This document shows, piece by piece, positions 1-12,601 of a stretch of 64,000 bases of DNA. The number at the start of each line of letters is the position of its first letter. Within the stretch, counting starts at the first letter, position 1. The position numbers and the translations under genes were made by a program. The notes beneath the pieces are model-generated. The model did not search any database. It worked only from the letters and a program-made list of their open reading frames with translations, and had not been told where the DNA came from. Origin of the DNA: Sitta carolinensis (lineage: Eukaryota > Chordata > Aves > Passeriformes > Sittidae); NCBI GenBank assembly GCA_032173965.1, contig CM063283.1:40917743-40981742 (forward strand), given 5' to 3'.

Positions 1-3000
1 TCTCTATCTCAGAGTTCTAATAAGATTGTATATGTGACGAAAAGTATGGGACATCTTCCTGAATATTTTAGAAAAGACTTTTTTATTTCCCTGTCCAAAA
101 GATCATTTCTGTTTATAAGCAGCCCATGATTCCTTTTGGAGACCTAGTATGATGGTCATCTGTTACAATTTTAATAATTTCTCAAAGAATAGAAGCATAT
201 AGGATCTGAACAATATTCTTGTAAAAAATTTAAATATATTAAGCATTCTGTCCTTTTCCTCACAAATTACAATTAAATAGGAAAAGAACCTCTGAAAAAT
301 TCAAGGGCTTTCTATTTTTTGTGCTACTTTATTTTTACAAGAAGACTTAAATAGTGCAAGTCTGACTAGATGTAAATGGATATCCAGGAAATTATCCAAA
401 TAATCAAAGTCCAGGCTTTAATACTTTAAACTATACCAAACTATTGCCTAACACTACCTGTGAAAACTGATCTGGTACCTGATGTTACTGAGTTATTACC
501 TGTCAGTTCCCTTCTTTATTCCTAGGACTTAAAACCCTCACTTAAATATTTACTTTTAAGGTCCTTAGATTCAATAATGATCTGCACCCATGCAAAATCA
601 TCTCTTTCAGTACTTTCTGTTCTTGTTCTGTTATAACCTATGTACATTTCCAAAGCTTCTTTCTCAGTTCTGCAAAGTTCTCAGTAACCTAAACCAAGGT
701 CACACTGCAATTTTACATCTAACAATGCCTCGAGAGATGTCTCAGAGACAGCTGAGATACACACCTGGTGTTATGCCAGTAGACACAGAGAACTGGATTC
801 CCCAAATACTATACATCAAAATACTGCCATATGAAAAAGATCATGCATCTAGACAGCTTGGGAGCAGCATGTCCTTCATGAGGAATTCACAATAATTCAC
901 ATGAGGTACATGATTAACTTACACATTTTAAAGTTTTAACAATCAGGAACATACTTTAGCAGGTACTAACAGCTTAGATGTGGCCTGTATTTGGTTCTGA
1001 ACAAAACTGCACTTTCTGAGGGTAAGAAAATTATTCCAAGGCAGCAACCTCCAAGAACAAACCCCAACAAAACCTTCCTACTTTCTAGCCGTTATTGATC
1101 ACAACTACCAAGCACTATTGACAACAACTACAAAATTGGTAGAATTGCTTGTTTTGAACTAATTTTGAACCAAAAAAGGTCTGGCATGGTCAATCTCCAG
1201 AGAGGCAAACCTTGTTCCTCTCTAAGCCTTCTCCCATTCTTCAAGGAAACTGAAATATTACTCCAGTTCCAGGTAGTAACATATAACTCTAAATGAGATA
1301 TACACTAAAAGAAGTAGAAGGGCATGATTGTCATATTAAGCAGGTCCTACTAGTGTCAGTAGGAGCTATTTCTTTGAGTAAACTGGTCATTTTAATCTGA
1401 GATTTCTGTATCACATGGTGGGTCTTGTGTTTCTTAGCCTATCCACCATCTGTGACTGAATTACTTGCAGGAGATATTTTGTCCTTGCAAGAGGCAGGTT
1501 GGGGCAGTATGTATAGTTTGAATACTTCAACAACAGCCAGAAACAAAGCAGGTTTAGTTTCGTTTTTTTTTTTTTTTTTTTTTTTTTTTGGGGGGGGTGG
1601 TAACAGCTGAAATCCATCAGACAGTTACGTCAGTGACTCTGAATAAAAAATTGTTTTAAGCTCTAAGCATGTGACTGGCAATTGTGGAGAAAGACTTGGA
1701 GTGCCTACAACAAACCAGTACAAGGCACTTTAGACAGAAGTGCTATTCTTTTCCTGCTCTCTTTCCTCTGAAGTCTAGCCTGGCTTTTACAAGTAGAGCC
1801 TACACTGGAGAGAATAGTAATCATTCCACATCCAAGGCACTGAGTAAATCCTCAGGGGAACTAAGGAACATATGTGAAAGCAATTGCTGTGACTCCTTTT
1901 GAAAGGTTACAGAACGCATTCCCCTAACACCCTGTCATTCTCTGTTCTGCTGACTAACATAGAAACAAGTGTGGGACTCAGTTGCTCCCTTCCATGCCCA
2001 CTCCTCACACTCTGCCTTATGCTTTCCACTGTTCTGAGCACATCAAAGCCCTGGAGTTTGTGACAGCACTTTGCTCAAGGCAATGGCTGCTAGCAGGCTC
2101 TCTCTCCTGTGCTCATGTCTTGGTAGGACTGTATATTTAATATCTTTACTCTGTGCAAAAAAACCTCACATTATATACATGTCAAAAATATTTGTTATGT
2201 TGAGAAAAATATCAGCTTAACAACAAAGAAAACATTTTTCTGATTTGTCACTGTAAATTTTGAGCAAAGAACAAGTTGTTTTTCTCCACCTTTATTTATT
2301 AAAATAAAATTATAACACAAGGTGTCTGTTCTTCTAGGAAAAAAGTCATTGAATGAAATTAATGACTGAGTTTTTTCCTTGCTCTTTTGAGCCAGTAGGC
2401 TGTTAAACCCAGTAAAAAAACTCCACAAATCATTCAGGAAATTATTAGATTTTTATCAACTTGGATCTACAAAAATGGTCATTGGACAGTCTTTTCAGTT
2501 AGTTCTTCTTGAAAAAAATGAACTTTGTTAGAGGATGTTAAAAAACAGTGGAAGATGTCTTTTTGACTAGAGCTATAGTCTCCTAGAAGACTGCTGGAAT
2601 TTAAAAAAGAAACTGAAAAAGCAATTTTAGGTGACCAAAAAAAAATAGTCACAGAACTATTCAGTTCTGACAATTCTGACAACTAAATGTTCTGACAATT
2701 TTTAAATTAAATGATTTTTTTTAATCTTTAATTAAAAAGTCACCTTTTTTTTTTATTTTTTTTTCCTAATTTCTCTGAGATATACTTCATTTAAAGCCCA
2801 GGACTGAAATAGCAGGGACAATACGGAGTACAACAAGAGGTAAAATAGTCGACGAGTTACTGACTTTAAAGTTTCAATATTTTCATTCTGAAAAAGAATA
2901 AGAAAATAAAGGTACATGCAGAATTTTGAAATAAAAAGAAAAGGAAATATAAAGAAGTAAAGTTTCTGAGCATCCTTATTACAGGAAGGCAGGTACGTAA

Positions 3001-3599
3001 GTTATATTAAAACAGGAAGAAAGTTTTATTCAAGGCATTTTGAGCATTCTCAGATTTCAAAGCAGCATTCACTATTCAGTTTTGCATCTGGTGATCTCTT
3101 TGGTACATGACATTGGGCCATCAAAACCAGATTTTTGAAAGTCACTCAGAGATGAAAATGTAAGGCAAATAGATAAGGCAAATATAGAAATAATTCTTGT
3201 GTGCTCACTAGCACTTTTAAACGAGACTTATTTATAATCAGCTTACTGTTTTCTTATTTATACTTCTTAACCTTGTGTTCTTTCATATTCATAAAACATG
3301 ATTTTAGGCACATCATTGTGGTGTGATGTTCTTTTCACAAATGTCATGACATTTGTCCTCCAGGCTGATTTTTATTCACTCCCCTCATTAGCATTCCTGC
3401 TTGGAGGCTGTCCATGCTCTTCTCCTTATTCCTGTGCCAATTCATGACACCTGGCCACAGTAACCTTTCAAACGGTTTAGGACGTGGAATTCCCTAGGTT
3501 TAGGATAATTTCAGTATGCAGTTAAAGTTTTGTGTGTTTGGACAGATGCCCAGGTATTTTTGAGGCTCCATTCTCATTTATAATTTAAAAAATCCTGAA
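1..3599. other. AT-rich noncoding stretch, nothing recognised
   Basis: I see no gene, RNA gene or recognisable transposable element here. The longest open frames are about 70-100 codons, have no recognisable domains and lie in low-complexity or AT-rich sequence. The only distinct item is the T-run/G-run at 1563-1597, listed separately. Confidence 0.6.
1563..1597. repeat. Homopolymer T27 followed by a G run
   Basis: An uninterrupted run of about 27 T runs straight into about 8 G. This is a simple repeat and an assembly-error-prone site. It creates spurious open frames on both strands (poly-Phe/Gly on plus, poly-Lys on minus) that should not be read as genes. Confidence 0.9.
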
Positions 3600-3940
3600 C
3601 TACTTTTGCCAAATAAGATAATATTTATTCAGATTTGTTTCTTCAAGAGACATAGGCACAATTATGCAGAGGGAGATGCACAGGCAGAGATACAAGAGAG
3701 TTGTCAGGAGAGACACCAGAGAGGAAGAAACATTGAAGGAAAGCAAAATAGGCATCCAGACCAGGGCAGGAAGACAAGAAACCACCCCAGAACAGACAGT
3801 GAGAAGGCTGAGGAGGAAGCATGGGACTGCAGCTGATGGAGGAACCCACATCACCGCAATAGAGCAGAACCTGCACTGAGCTCTAACTCCTGCACTGCCC
3901 CTCACTCAGCAAAGAGACCTGGTATAATATGGGACACGAG
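3600..3940. other. Purine-rich, less AT-rich unassigned segment
   Basis: The plus strand is rich in AG/GAG words and more GC-balanced than its flanks. It holds overlapping open frames of about 70-100 codons on both strands: the minus frame is hydrophobic, the plus frame is Arg/Glu-rich. That is what a purine-rich strand produces by chance, and no domain is recognisable. It could be an old degraded repeat or an untranslated exon; I cannot decide from sequence alone. Confidence 0.25.
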
Positions 3941-6900
3941 GAATTAGGGAGAAAAGGTGTTTTTCACATATTTCTCTACTTGATTTTTATTTATTTTTTA
4001 GAATTGGAAGCAAAAAATTTGCTAACAGGCAATTAAATTGATTGACATTCCCTTCTTGAAATACTTTTTTGTCTCAGGACAAGTCTTCAGCCCTCTTGAA
4101 ATAAAATGTGTAAAACTTTAGAAACTGATGTAATGCTTTCCTTTCTGTAGATTTTTTGTTGTTGTTGTTGTTAGGAATAATGTTAAGATCCTCTTTATTA
4201 CCAATTATTCAAATAACACAGTGATCAATTTGGAAAAAAATGGTTAAAATGCATAAAAGTAGGATCACTAGATCATTATATTAGATCAGTTATGTAACTG
4301 ATATAAATGGATTCCCTGGCTATATCCATAATCAAACATGATTTTCCTTTTTCAGCAAATTACATTTTTAATGTGTAATACCCTCTCTGTCTTTATCTCA
4401 TATCATGGCTAGAATTTATTTATACAAAACCTAAATGTCCTCTTTCAATGTGTGAAATATTTTCGAGTATGCAAAAATAAATCAGTTAATGAATTAACAA
4501 GATTTTTAAAATAGACACTCTCAAAGATATTAAAATGTTATGTTGGTTGCAGGGTACTTTCATACCTTTTACCAACATGATAGACTCCCCTTCAAAAATT
4601 CAAGAAAACAGATTCTTTTTAATCTAACTAGTTTTTATCATATATTTACTTTAATCCCCTATATTTATTCCATAAACCCAGGCTATCAGATAACTTTTTT
4701 GGCTTTGTTTTTTCTTAATGTGCTTGATCTGTTCATTCCTTTATCTGGTTACTTTCAGAATTTTTTAAAACACAGCCTTACCTTGGTATTTTTGGATATG
4801 TAAGCCTCCTGCTGTACCACTATTTTCATATCTACTGACTAACTCAAAGCTCTAAACCGAAGACATAATTTTACAAGTGCTTTCTGAGACAAAAATAAAA
4901 ACTATCAACAGATTATAAAAATAATGTCTGCTCTGCTCGACACTGATAAATAAGAGGTGCTTCATGTGAATAAGACTTATGATAAATGGTTTCAGATAGG
5001 GGTCATGAAAGCTCTTGATTAAAGTCAATAAAGCAGGACGATGCTTGAGAAATGCTCTTTAAGGTCAGTGGAACTACAGCCTAGATAGCCAAGAGCATAT
5101 TTCAACCCCAAATTTACTGGGACCTGCTGAAGAGTTCTCCCTGCAGTTAATTTTGTATTTAGTGTCCGGAGTTGATTTATATACAGACTGTTGTAGAGCT
5201 CTCTAACAAAATATTTTAAATTTATTTTCTTCTAAAGAGTGATTAGAGGTGAACATCTGTGCCCTACACAAATTATGTCATTATGAAATTAACTTTCAAA
5301 AGTTCATAAAGAGCTATGGTAGCTGCAACAGCTTGCTTATTCATAACAATATGGTGACCTAGATATCTGACAAGCTAGAGTTGTTTACCTTTCTGCTTCT
5401 TGGATGTGTGCAAAACAATACATAAGGAAGTGCATATGGAAATATGAAAAACTATAAATTATAGACAAAATAAACCTATATTTTCATAGTAATGTTATAT
5501 AAGTTGAATATAGTAACTAATCCATGAGATGTACTGCTAAGTTGTGAGGAGCACTGGACTACATGCATGGGTCTACATGCATAAAAAGGCATGATTTCAG
5601 ATTTTTGCCATATGCATAATTGAAAAATCAGATATTTATCTACTTTATTCAATCAGAGGAATCAAGGCTAGGATATATTTGTCCTATTTAGCTTTGTAGA
5701 CTGACAAGACAAATATTTGATAGTCATTTACTAGTAGTTTCCCAGTATCATAGAATGGCTGCACATGTGACATATGAAACTTAAGATGAAATATCCATCT
5801 GCATTACTTTAGCTAATGATGATTATAGAATGTTCTGCTTTTGGGAGCCATTTGATTTTGACAATACATGACAAAGAGAGAGAGATCTGTCACAACACTG
5901 CAGTTTTTGAGAGAAATAAAGATAACAGTGGAGCAAATTTAAGGTAAAAAATCCTTGTGACAATGTTATTTTCAAAAGAAGTTTGTTTGCAAATTTCTGC
6001 ATTTAAATGATCACGTTTAGCACTAGTTTTTGATCTTTGTGACTTTTATTGGTAAGTATTTTCAATGGCAACTGTGCCTATTCATAACGTTATCATACAA
6101 CAATTCAACATTTTTAGTGGCACATGCTCATTTTGCCTTTGTTTTTTTTTTTTTTTGGTTGGTTGCTTTCTTCTGAGGTGTTAGTTATTTAATATCAGTG
6201 CTTCACAAATTCAGATAATATTATCTGTTTCACAGAAGGAAAAATGAAATAGTCAGAAATCTTTCAAGTGGCCTCACACTGATTTCAGACAGGGATATAA
6301 GCTAGCTGTCTTTTACCAAGGCTGTCTCTGTGACACAGCAGGGTTTAATACTTCATCTTTGAACAGCTTGTGTAATGATATGCATCTACAAAACATGTCT
6401 AGAACTCTGCCTTTTCAAAATAGAATTTTATATTATATGGTTCAGAGGGGAAGACAGTGCAAAAAAAATCAAGCCAAACATTTTAAACTGACAAACTCTT
6501 GAATATTGTTCCCAGGTTTAAGTCTTGCTGTACTAAGAATCTTACAAAGCTAGAAGATTACATGTCAGAGTTTTTGATAAAGTTGCACAACCTTAATGAC
6601 TATTGGAGATCTTCCAAACCAATGTGTAACCAATGCAAAAAGAAGGTAGTTCATTGAAAACTCAGAGCAAAACATCTCACTGTAAATGAATGAAAGTTCT
6701 CACAATTACCATAATAAGGTCCACTGTTTTGTCACACTGCTGTGCTCCACCAGGAGAGATTATTACTACAGAAGATAGAAAAGAAAATAATGTCAGTTGC
6801 GTAAGTCATAAATATATTTGTAGCGCCCTCAAAGATAAAATAAATTTTAAATTGATCTACATTGTGTATGTGTTGGTGGGGCATGGGAATATCTAGACAA

Positions 6901-8212
6901 GAAAAAGCAGAACCTGAGCAAGAAAGAGCCCTGCTTTTGTGAATGCAATGCCATCATGATGCTATAAGCAGATGCAAAACTTTCCTTCTTGTTGCAGATC
7001 AAGGAGCAAACATTGTAGCATGATGACTGCAAATGATTGAACAGAGCAATTTATCTAAAAGCTCTTAAATAAAATGCTGTCAAATAAATAGGAAAAAAAC
7101 CCCAAAATGCCTGCAGTTTGCCTAGAAATTATCATCACATTATTAGAAGGATAGAGTTTTCTCTAATCACAGCATGGTCCAATGGAAAGTTTTGCTTCCT
7201 GTTCATGGGCTCTAAAATTGTCTTCAAAGAAAAACTGAGATAGAAGTGAAGAAATTTCTATGAGCTGTCACAAAATTCTACTCTGCAGACTGTGGTAAGC
7301 ACTCAGAATAGAGATGCACAGTTTGGTCCCAAAGCTAAGAGAATCAAATGAGTAGTGTGTAGGGCTACACTACATATGCAGCAAAAAAAACCAGGTAAGA
7401 CTTACAATTTGATAAAGGGTCTTTTAGGAAGAACAGGATAAGAAGTCTAGAAAGGGGAGTTTCCCTTTATGTGAGACAGCAGCAGGAGTGGATGGAGTGA
7501 GTACATGGAGCTCTGGCTGGAGTACAAGGCAAATAGTAACTTTGAAAAAGATGCTAAGGTATTTAATTTAGGAGCAACATTTTCAGGGACTAAGTGCATT
7601 TTTTCCCTATGTTTTCAGTTGTAATTGTTATCTATTTTATTTTGCCCAAATAAATTGATAGTAAATGATGAATACTGTCAACATTGCTCACCTTCATCAG
7701 TTACAAATACTCAGCACATATGAATAAGACATATTTTTGCTGTTTTAAAATTCTTGAGACATAATCTTACTTCTTAATTATAGAATTATTGGGTTCAGTG
7801 CTAAAGTCAACATTTTGCAAAGTTTGATCATTCAAATTTTACCTACAGTTCAAACTTACAAATTTTAACTGTAAAGTTTGTTGGCTTTTCTTCTATCATC
7901 TTTAACAATTGATCCTTTTTGTTTCTTAGATGCTATGGAAGCCTTTTGTAGTCCTATCAACAGTTTTACTCTCTCTTTGAATGGACCTTACTATCCTAGA
8001 CTTTCTTCAGAGCTTTCCAAACTTTTTATCTTTGACTTCTGAATTTTTTTAATTTTTATTGTCTTTTTAGCAGTTAAAATGTGATATGAAAAATTAAAAC
8101 AATTTGAGGAAATTATTTCTACATGCATAAACATGCAAATATTGAATTATAATCATAAAATCTATTGTTTGAACTTATACCAGTATTACATTTCATATAG
8201 AAAAGGAAAGGA
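3941..8212. other. AT-rich noncoding stretch, nothing recognised
   Basis: No gene or clear transposable element was seen. Contents are ordinary AT-rich sequence with short simple repeats, for example a GTT run near 4158-4171 and a T run near 6145. Open frames do not exceed about 90 codons and show no domain. Confidence 0.6.
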
Positions 8213-8218
8213 AAGTAT

Positions 8219-8683
8219 TGTGGAGGCAAATGGGCCAACTGGGAAAGGATGCATACCACTCCCCTAGAGGGAGTGCCCTTAGGCAGCATGCTTTGTTATT
8301 AGGGTGAGTCTGGCTCCCTCCCATGATGCTTTGTGTGGCCATATGTAAGTCTGCTGTACTCCATTGTTCCTTCCCCCTTTCTCCAGCCGATTCTCCCTCA
8401 TGCTCTACCCTGCCCCTGTTTTTCCCATATAATCCCTGCTCCCTCAGACCTTCTCTGGAGCTCTCCATCCCTGGACCCCTTAGCAGCTAGAAGAATAAAG
8501 ACTATCTCTGCAGAATCCCATATGGACTCCCATCTCTTCTTCAGCATTGCCTGAAGCTCAAGTCACAGGAGAGCTGAAATCACTCCAGCGAAGGCGAAGC
8601 CTGCCTGTGCACCTGGGAGTGTCTGTCTAAAGACACTTCTCCAGGAAGGTCGCCAAACTCTACCACCTACACCCGCCACAACA
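8219..8683 (+). mobile_element. Solo LTR of an endogenous retrovirus, 465 bp, with 6-bp target duplication
   Basis: The element begins TGTGGAGG and ends ACAACA, giving the canonical TG...CA termini. It is bracketed by an exact 6-bp direct repeat, AAGTAT at 8213-8218 and again at 8684-8689, the target-site duplication. Inside are a TATA-like CATATAATC around 8426-8434 and a poly(A) signal AATAAA at 8494-8499, in the order expected for a U3-R-U5 LTR on the plus strand. The body is C/T-rich and GC-richer than its surroundings. No gag, pol or env sequence adjoins it, so it is a solo LTR left by LTR-LTR recombination. A 6-bp duplication fits a class II (ERVK/alpharetrovirus-like) integrase; that class assignment is inference. 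Small open frames across it are incidental. Confidence 0.85.
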
Positions 8684-9025
8684 AAGTATCATTAGCTCCA
8701 CTGAGTTCCACATAGCATTAAAAAATAAAGAAATTTTAGATTTTTCTTTAGATAAAATATATATATATATAAAATTACTTGTTGTATTCTTGCTTCTACT
8801 TGTAATGATTTTAGAGTATGAATAGATTTAACATATATCTATGCTTAAAAACATCAGTCTCGTGCTTTCTATTGTGGATCATTTCTTTGCAGTTAAACTT
8901 CTTTCAGTACTTCTGACATGTAATGATTACCTGTCCTGTTATCTTTGCTTGAATGAATGGACAATTACATAGCATCAATATATATATCTATATGCAAAGT
9001 TTTGACATTCTAGCAGGAGTGTTTC

Positions 9026-9718
9026 TGTTGTGGTATGTTTATTTTGATTTCTTGTTCTTTGTATTATTTCGTTATTGACAGTATCATTGTTATTTGGTAA
9101 GTTCCTATATATCCCTTATGTCCTTCCCCAGTTGGTTTGTCCCTGTATTGTATCCACCCCGAGTTTGCCTTCTATGGTATTCCCTGCCCTTTATTCCTGC
9201 CCCTTTCCCTGTCTGTCACTGTATCCCTGCCCCTTGTTCCAGCACCTTCCTTGTCAATCCCTCCTTGGGCCAATCGCTGATGGTTCCTCCCCTTTGGAAA
9301 TCCCCTAATCCTCGACGCCCCATTGGCCCACGTGACCCGTGTCCCTCCCGTGTGCTCCCTCATTGGTGGAATGTTCTGTCAATCCTGCCCTGTGCTCCTC
9401 CCTCCTCCCTGCCTCATTGGTCGCTGCCCCTGAGAGCGCCCCTGTGTAAAATCCCCTGCACAGCCCTGCCTAGGGCTCTTGGGGCCCTGACCCTCCTGGG
9501 GCAATAAACGCTTGTGGAACCAAACTGGAGAGCCCTCCCTGATTCTTGCTCCAATGCTCAAGGCCGTTTCCAGCGGGTGCTGTAGAGAGCAGCCTTGCTG
9601 CTGGGGACTTTAGCAGCCCTTGCTGAACCGCTACCCTAACCCAGCGTGGGCAGGGAGCGGCTGAACTTGGCACAGACAGGGAAGGGATAGCTGGGAAATT
9701 TACTCTAGCACTGCATCA
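9026..9718 (+). mobile_element. Solo LTR, family 'A/B/C' copy A, 693 bp
   Basis: Starts TGTTGTGG and ends GCATCA. The near-identical flanks TGTTTC (9020-9025) and TATTTC (9719-9724) look like a 6-bp target duplication with one change. The first 80 bp align with the start of the copies at 11857-12595 (inverted) and 16649-17319. All three share a pyrimidine-rich U3 with repeated CCCTGCC and TTGTTCCAG words and a CCCCATTGGCCCA-type motif. The TATA position is weak (TGTAAAATC, about 9444). AATAAA lies at 9503-9508. U5 closely matches copy B (GAGAGCAG...CTTGCTG block) but not copy C. Open frames of up to 137 codons here are shadows of C-rich sequence. It lies 336 bp after another solo LTR. Confidence 0.82.
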
Positions 9719-9724
9719 TATTTC

Positions 9725-11173
9725 AACATACATATATTTCTAGTAATTATAATATTTACCCATGTAAAATTTCAGCTGAACATAAACAATACACATGGGC
9801 AATCTGCAAATTGGATAAATGACAATCTCTTCTCATAAAAGTTTTTAAAAATATATCCAATTCAGCTGTTTTTTTGACTCTTACTACTAATTTCATTGAG
9901 CATCAAATGGATCAGCAACCCCTTGTCATGGTCTTGTGTGTGCAAAATAGCTAGTCTAGAATGAGACTGTTGCAATTTCCTGATCAATGCTGAATTTAAA
10001 AGTTTTGTTTATAAACTGATCATCAGATAAAACACTTAAATATTTGACATAACAATATACAAAACTTAATTGATAATAGGGAAGAAAACTACCCTGAAGG
10101 GATTACTAATGACTGAAACACCCTTCTGCAGCACAGTGAGTAATTATCTACACACATATTGATAACATAATCTTCCATCTGTCCCTGTTTTGCTTGACAG
10201 GGCACATCACATATGTAAAGAAATTATATCTTTTTTTTTTCTTTCTGTTTCAAATATTTGCATCTGTGGATAGTATCTACAGTATCTTTCAAGGTGATCT
10301 GTTATCTGTGATCTGTTATTCATTAAGATAGCAACAAATGGTAATCAATGTTTTATCTTCATGAAGATTTCTGACCTCATTCTTCAAGGGAAACTTTTGA
10401 TTAGCTACTAAGTTTCCTTGGACTTTCCACATGGGAATTATGTAAAAATTTATGTCATAATCTAACTATATTTTTATGAAAGTGATTTGTACATTTGTGC
10501 TTATGGTGGAAATAGCAAATATGAACAAAATATTTAATATCTTCCACAACAAAGAATCAGCAATTCTTTTACATAGGCATACCAAGAATGTAAATAGTTG
10601 AAGAAGTCTTGTATGGATCACAAAAAAGTTGTTTATTCAGCAGAATTTTCTTATTGATTATGTGCAGAGTGTGCATTCTAGAAATCACCTGGTCATTAAT
10701 TTTAGCAGTGTGACTAGAAAATGTATTTTTGCTGCATTATGCAATGGGACTGTAGTACAGTGTGCCTTGTTTTACCAAAGGCATGAGATAGCATTGTTAA
10801 ATTAATTTATTAATGAGGACTCAAGAGTCCTCACAGGTGGTTAGGTGGTAGCAGTTAGCACTATGATCTGAATTTAGAATGTACAGAATAATATGAAAGT
10901 TGGGGTCCCAACTTTATTTATACTTGAATAGAGTACGTATCTGGACAGAACTCTTAGTTAATAAAAAGTGAAGCAAGTCTGTGAAAAGATACTTGAATGA
11001 AAGTTCTATTTCATTGGGGTTTTTTTGATTGTTTGGGTTTTTTTTGTTTTTTTTCTTTTCTTTCAGCAACTGATATTTGTATGTTAAAATGTTAATGTGA
11101 ATGAATTGAGCAAAAGTCACTAGGAGTAGTAGAATTGCTAGCACTATATGAGATAATTGTACTAGAGCTAGTC
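9725..11173. other. AT-rich noncoding stretch, nothing recognised
   Basis: This is ordinary AT-rich sequence between an LTR and a CR1 tail. It has T/G-rich low complexity near 11018-11065 (runs of T with GGGTTT spacing). No gene or RNA was recognised. Confidence 0.6.
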
Positions 11174-11541
11174 AAAGAATCACAGAGTGTCTTGTGTTGG
11201 AAGGAGCCTTAAGGATGATCTAGTTCCAACACCTGGGCCATAGGCAGGAACACCTTCCACTTGACCAGATTGCTCAGGGTCCCATTCAACTTGGCCTTGA
11301 ACAATTTTGAGGATGAGACATTTACAGCTTCCCTAGGCAACCTATTCCAGTACCTCATCACTCTCACAGTGAAGAATTTCCTCCTAGCTCATCTAGACCA
11401 GTCCTCTTTCAGTTTCAAATGTTTGCTCCTTGTCCTGTTACTGCAGAAATCCTGTTATGCCTGCAGAAAAATCCTGTCTGCCACCTTTTATAAACCCCTG
11501 TAAGATACTGGAAGGCCACAATGAGCAGCTTCCAGAGCAGC
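11174..11541 (-). mobile_element. CR1 LINE 3' fragment (minus orientation)
   Basis: Read on the plus strand, the segment opens with the hallmark reversed CR1 3' end (AGAATCACAGAGTGT..., then TTGGAAGGAGCC...AAGGATGATCTAGTTCCAACA). It continues through the usual reverse-complement landmarks: the CAGGAACACCTTCCAC block, the CCTATTCCAGTACCTCA block, GTGAAGAATTTCCTCCT, and AGATACTGGAAGGCCACAA near its end. This is the last few hundred bases of CR1, 5'-truncated as is typical of target-primed insertion. It is well diverged from what I know of the consensus, with several small gaps, so it is an old copy. The open frame across it is not meaningful. Confidence 0.85.
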
Positions 11542-11856
11542 TTTGCATTAAAATTTTAAAGACAAGGATACTCTGCTGGATGTTTGTTTTTATTTTGCTG
11601 TCAGTATTTCCATTTGAATGTAAGTAACACTTACTTGTACATTTTTTTTTATCTGTTGTGCCACCCCAAAGGTAAAATTTCCTTCATGTTTTGCTATATT
11701 TGTTATTTTATTATCTCTGAAAGTTAACTATTGACTTTTGTTTATGCAAAATGCAAATGCATTTTAGAAAATTTGATCTTCCTCTAGATATCTTGATAGT
11801 CATCACAGTCAGTATCAGTTTTAAAAACATAAACATTGAACAGAAATGATGTCTTA

Positions 11857-12595
11857 ACACAGTGCTCGAGAGGGTTCCCCAGCCAGCCCTGATCTCAGAC
11901 TGTGCCGAGAGTGGTCTCTCCTGGTCTGCAATAGACCCAGGTAGAGATAAGGCAGTGGCTGCTGGATCCCCTGGCAGCAAGACTGCTCTCTGTAGCACCA
12001 AGGTGGGAAAGGCATCGAGGATTAGGGCAAAAACCAGAGAGGGGTCCTTTGTATGATTCCCAAAGGTTTATTTCCTTGGAGAGAGTCGGGAAAAAAAAAA
12101 AAAAAAACACAGAACTGGTTTGTGCAGGGGGTTTTATAGGGGGAGGATCCCAGGGGTGGACACAAATTTTCAACCAATAAGGTAGGGAGAGGAGAGGGGA
12201 GGAGTACAAGGTGGGATTGACAACATCCTGAACTAATGAGGGAGGACTGGGGTCACTGGGCCAATGGGGCATCGAGGTTTGGGTGACACCCCAAGGGAAG
12301 GAACTGTGCAGGGATAGGCTGGAGGGAGGATTGACATGGAAGGGTCTGGAACAGGGGATGGGACAACTGTGATGGATGGGAAGGAGCTGGGCAGGGAAAC
12401 ACTGACTGACAGGGAAGGTGCTGGAACAAAGGGCAGAGTTTACCGTTTAAGAAAACTTTGGGGGTGGCTACAACAGTAGGGATAGACCAACTTGGGACAA
12501 ACATGGGGGTACACTGGAAAGTGCCAAACAACAACTGAACTGTAAATAACATACAAATATAAAAACTAGGAAATTAAAACAAACACATCTCAACA
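11857..12595 (-). mobile_element. Solo LTR, family 'A/B/C' copy B, 739 bp, inverted
   Basis: Exact 6-bp direct repeats ATGTCT flank it (11851-11856 and 12596-12601), so the boundaries are well fixed. In its own orientation (minus) it starts TGTTGAGATG, matching copies A and C, and ends CTGTGTTA, so the last dinucleotide is TA rather than CA. A good TATA box (CTATAAAACC, plus-strand 12131-12140) is followed by a T/A homopolymer at about 12091-12107 and a poly(A) signal (reverse complement TTTATT at 12067-12072). U3 shares the GGTGTCACCCAAACCTCGAT block with copy C, while U5 matches copy A. There is no internal retroviral sequence beside it. Confidence 0.85.
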
Positions 12596-12601
12596 ATGTC
12601 T

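Noticed and set aside
3600..3905. 101-codon hydrophobic minus-strand open frame that looks like a membrane protein
   Set aside because: Opposite a purine-rich strand, which yields Leu/Ser/Phe codons by composition. Overlapping plus-strand frames are equally open, and there is no signal-peptide or domain pattern I would trust.
9094..9507. 137-codon plus-strand open frame
   Set aside because: It lies wholly inside the pyrimidine-rich U3/R of a solo LTR. Pro/Leu/Ser-rich composition in several frames at once is a composition effect.
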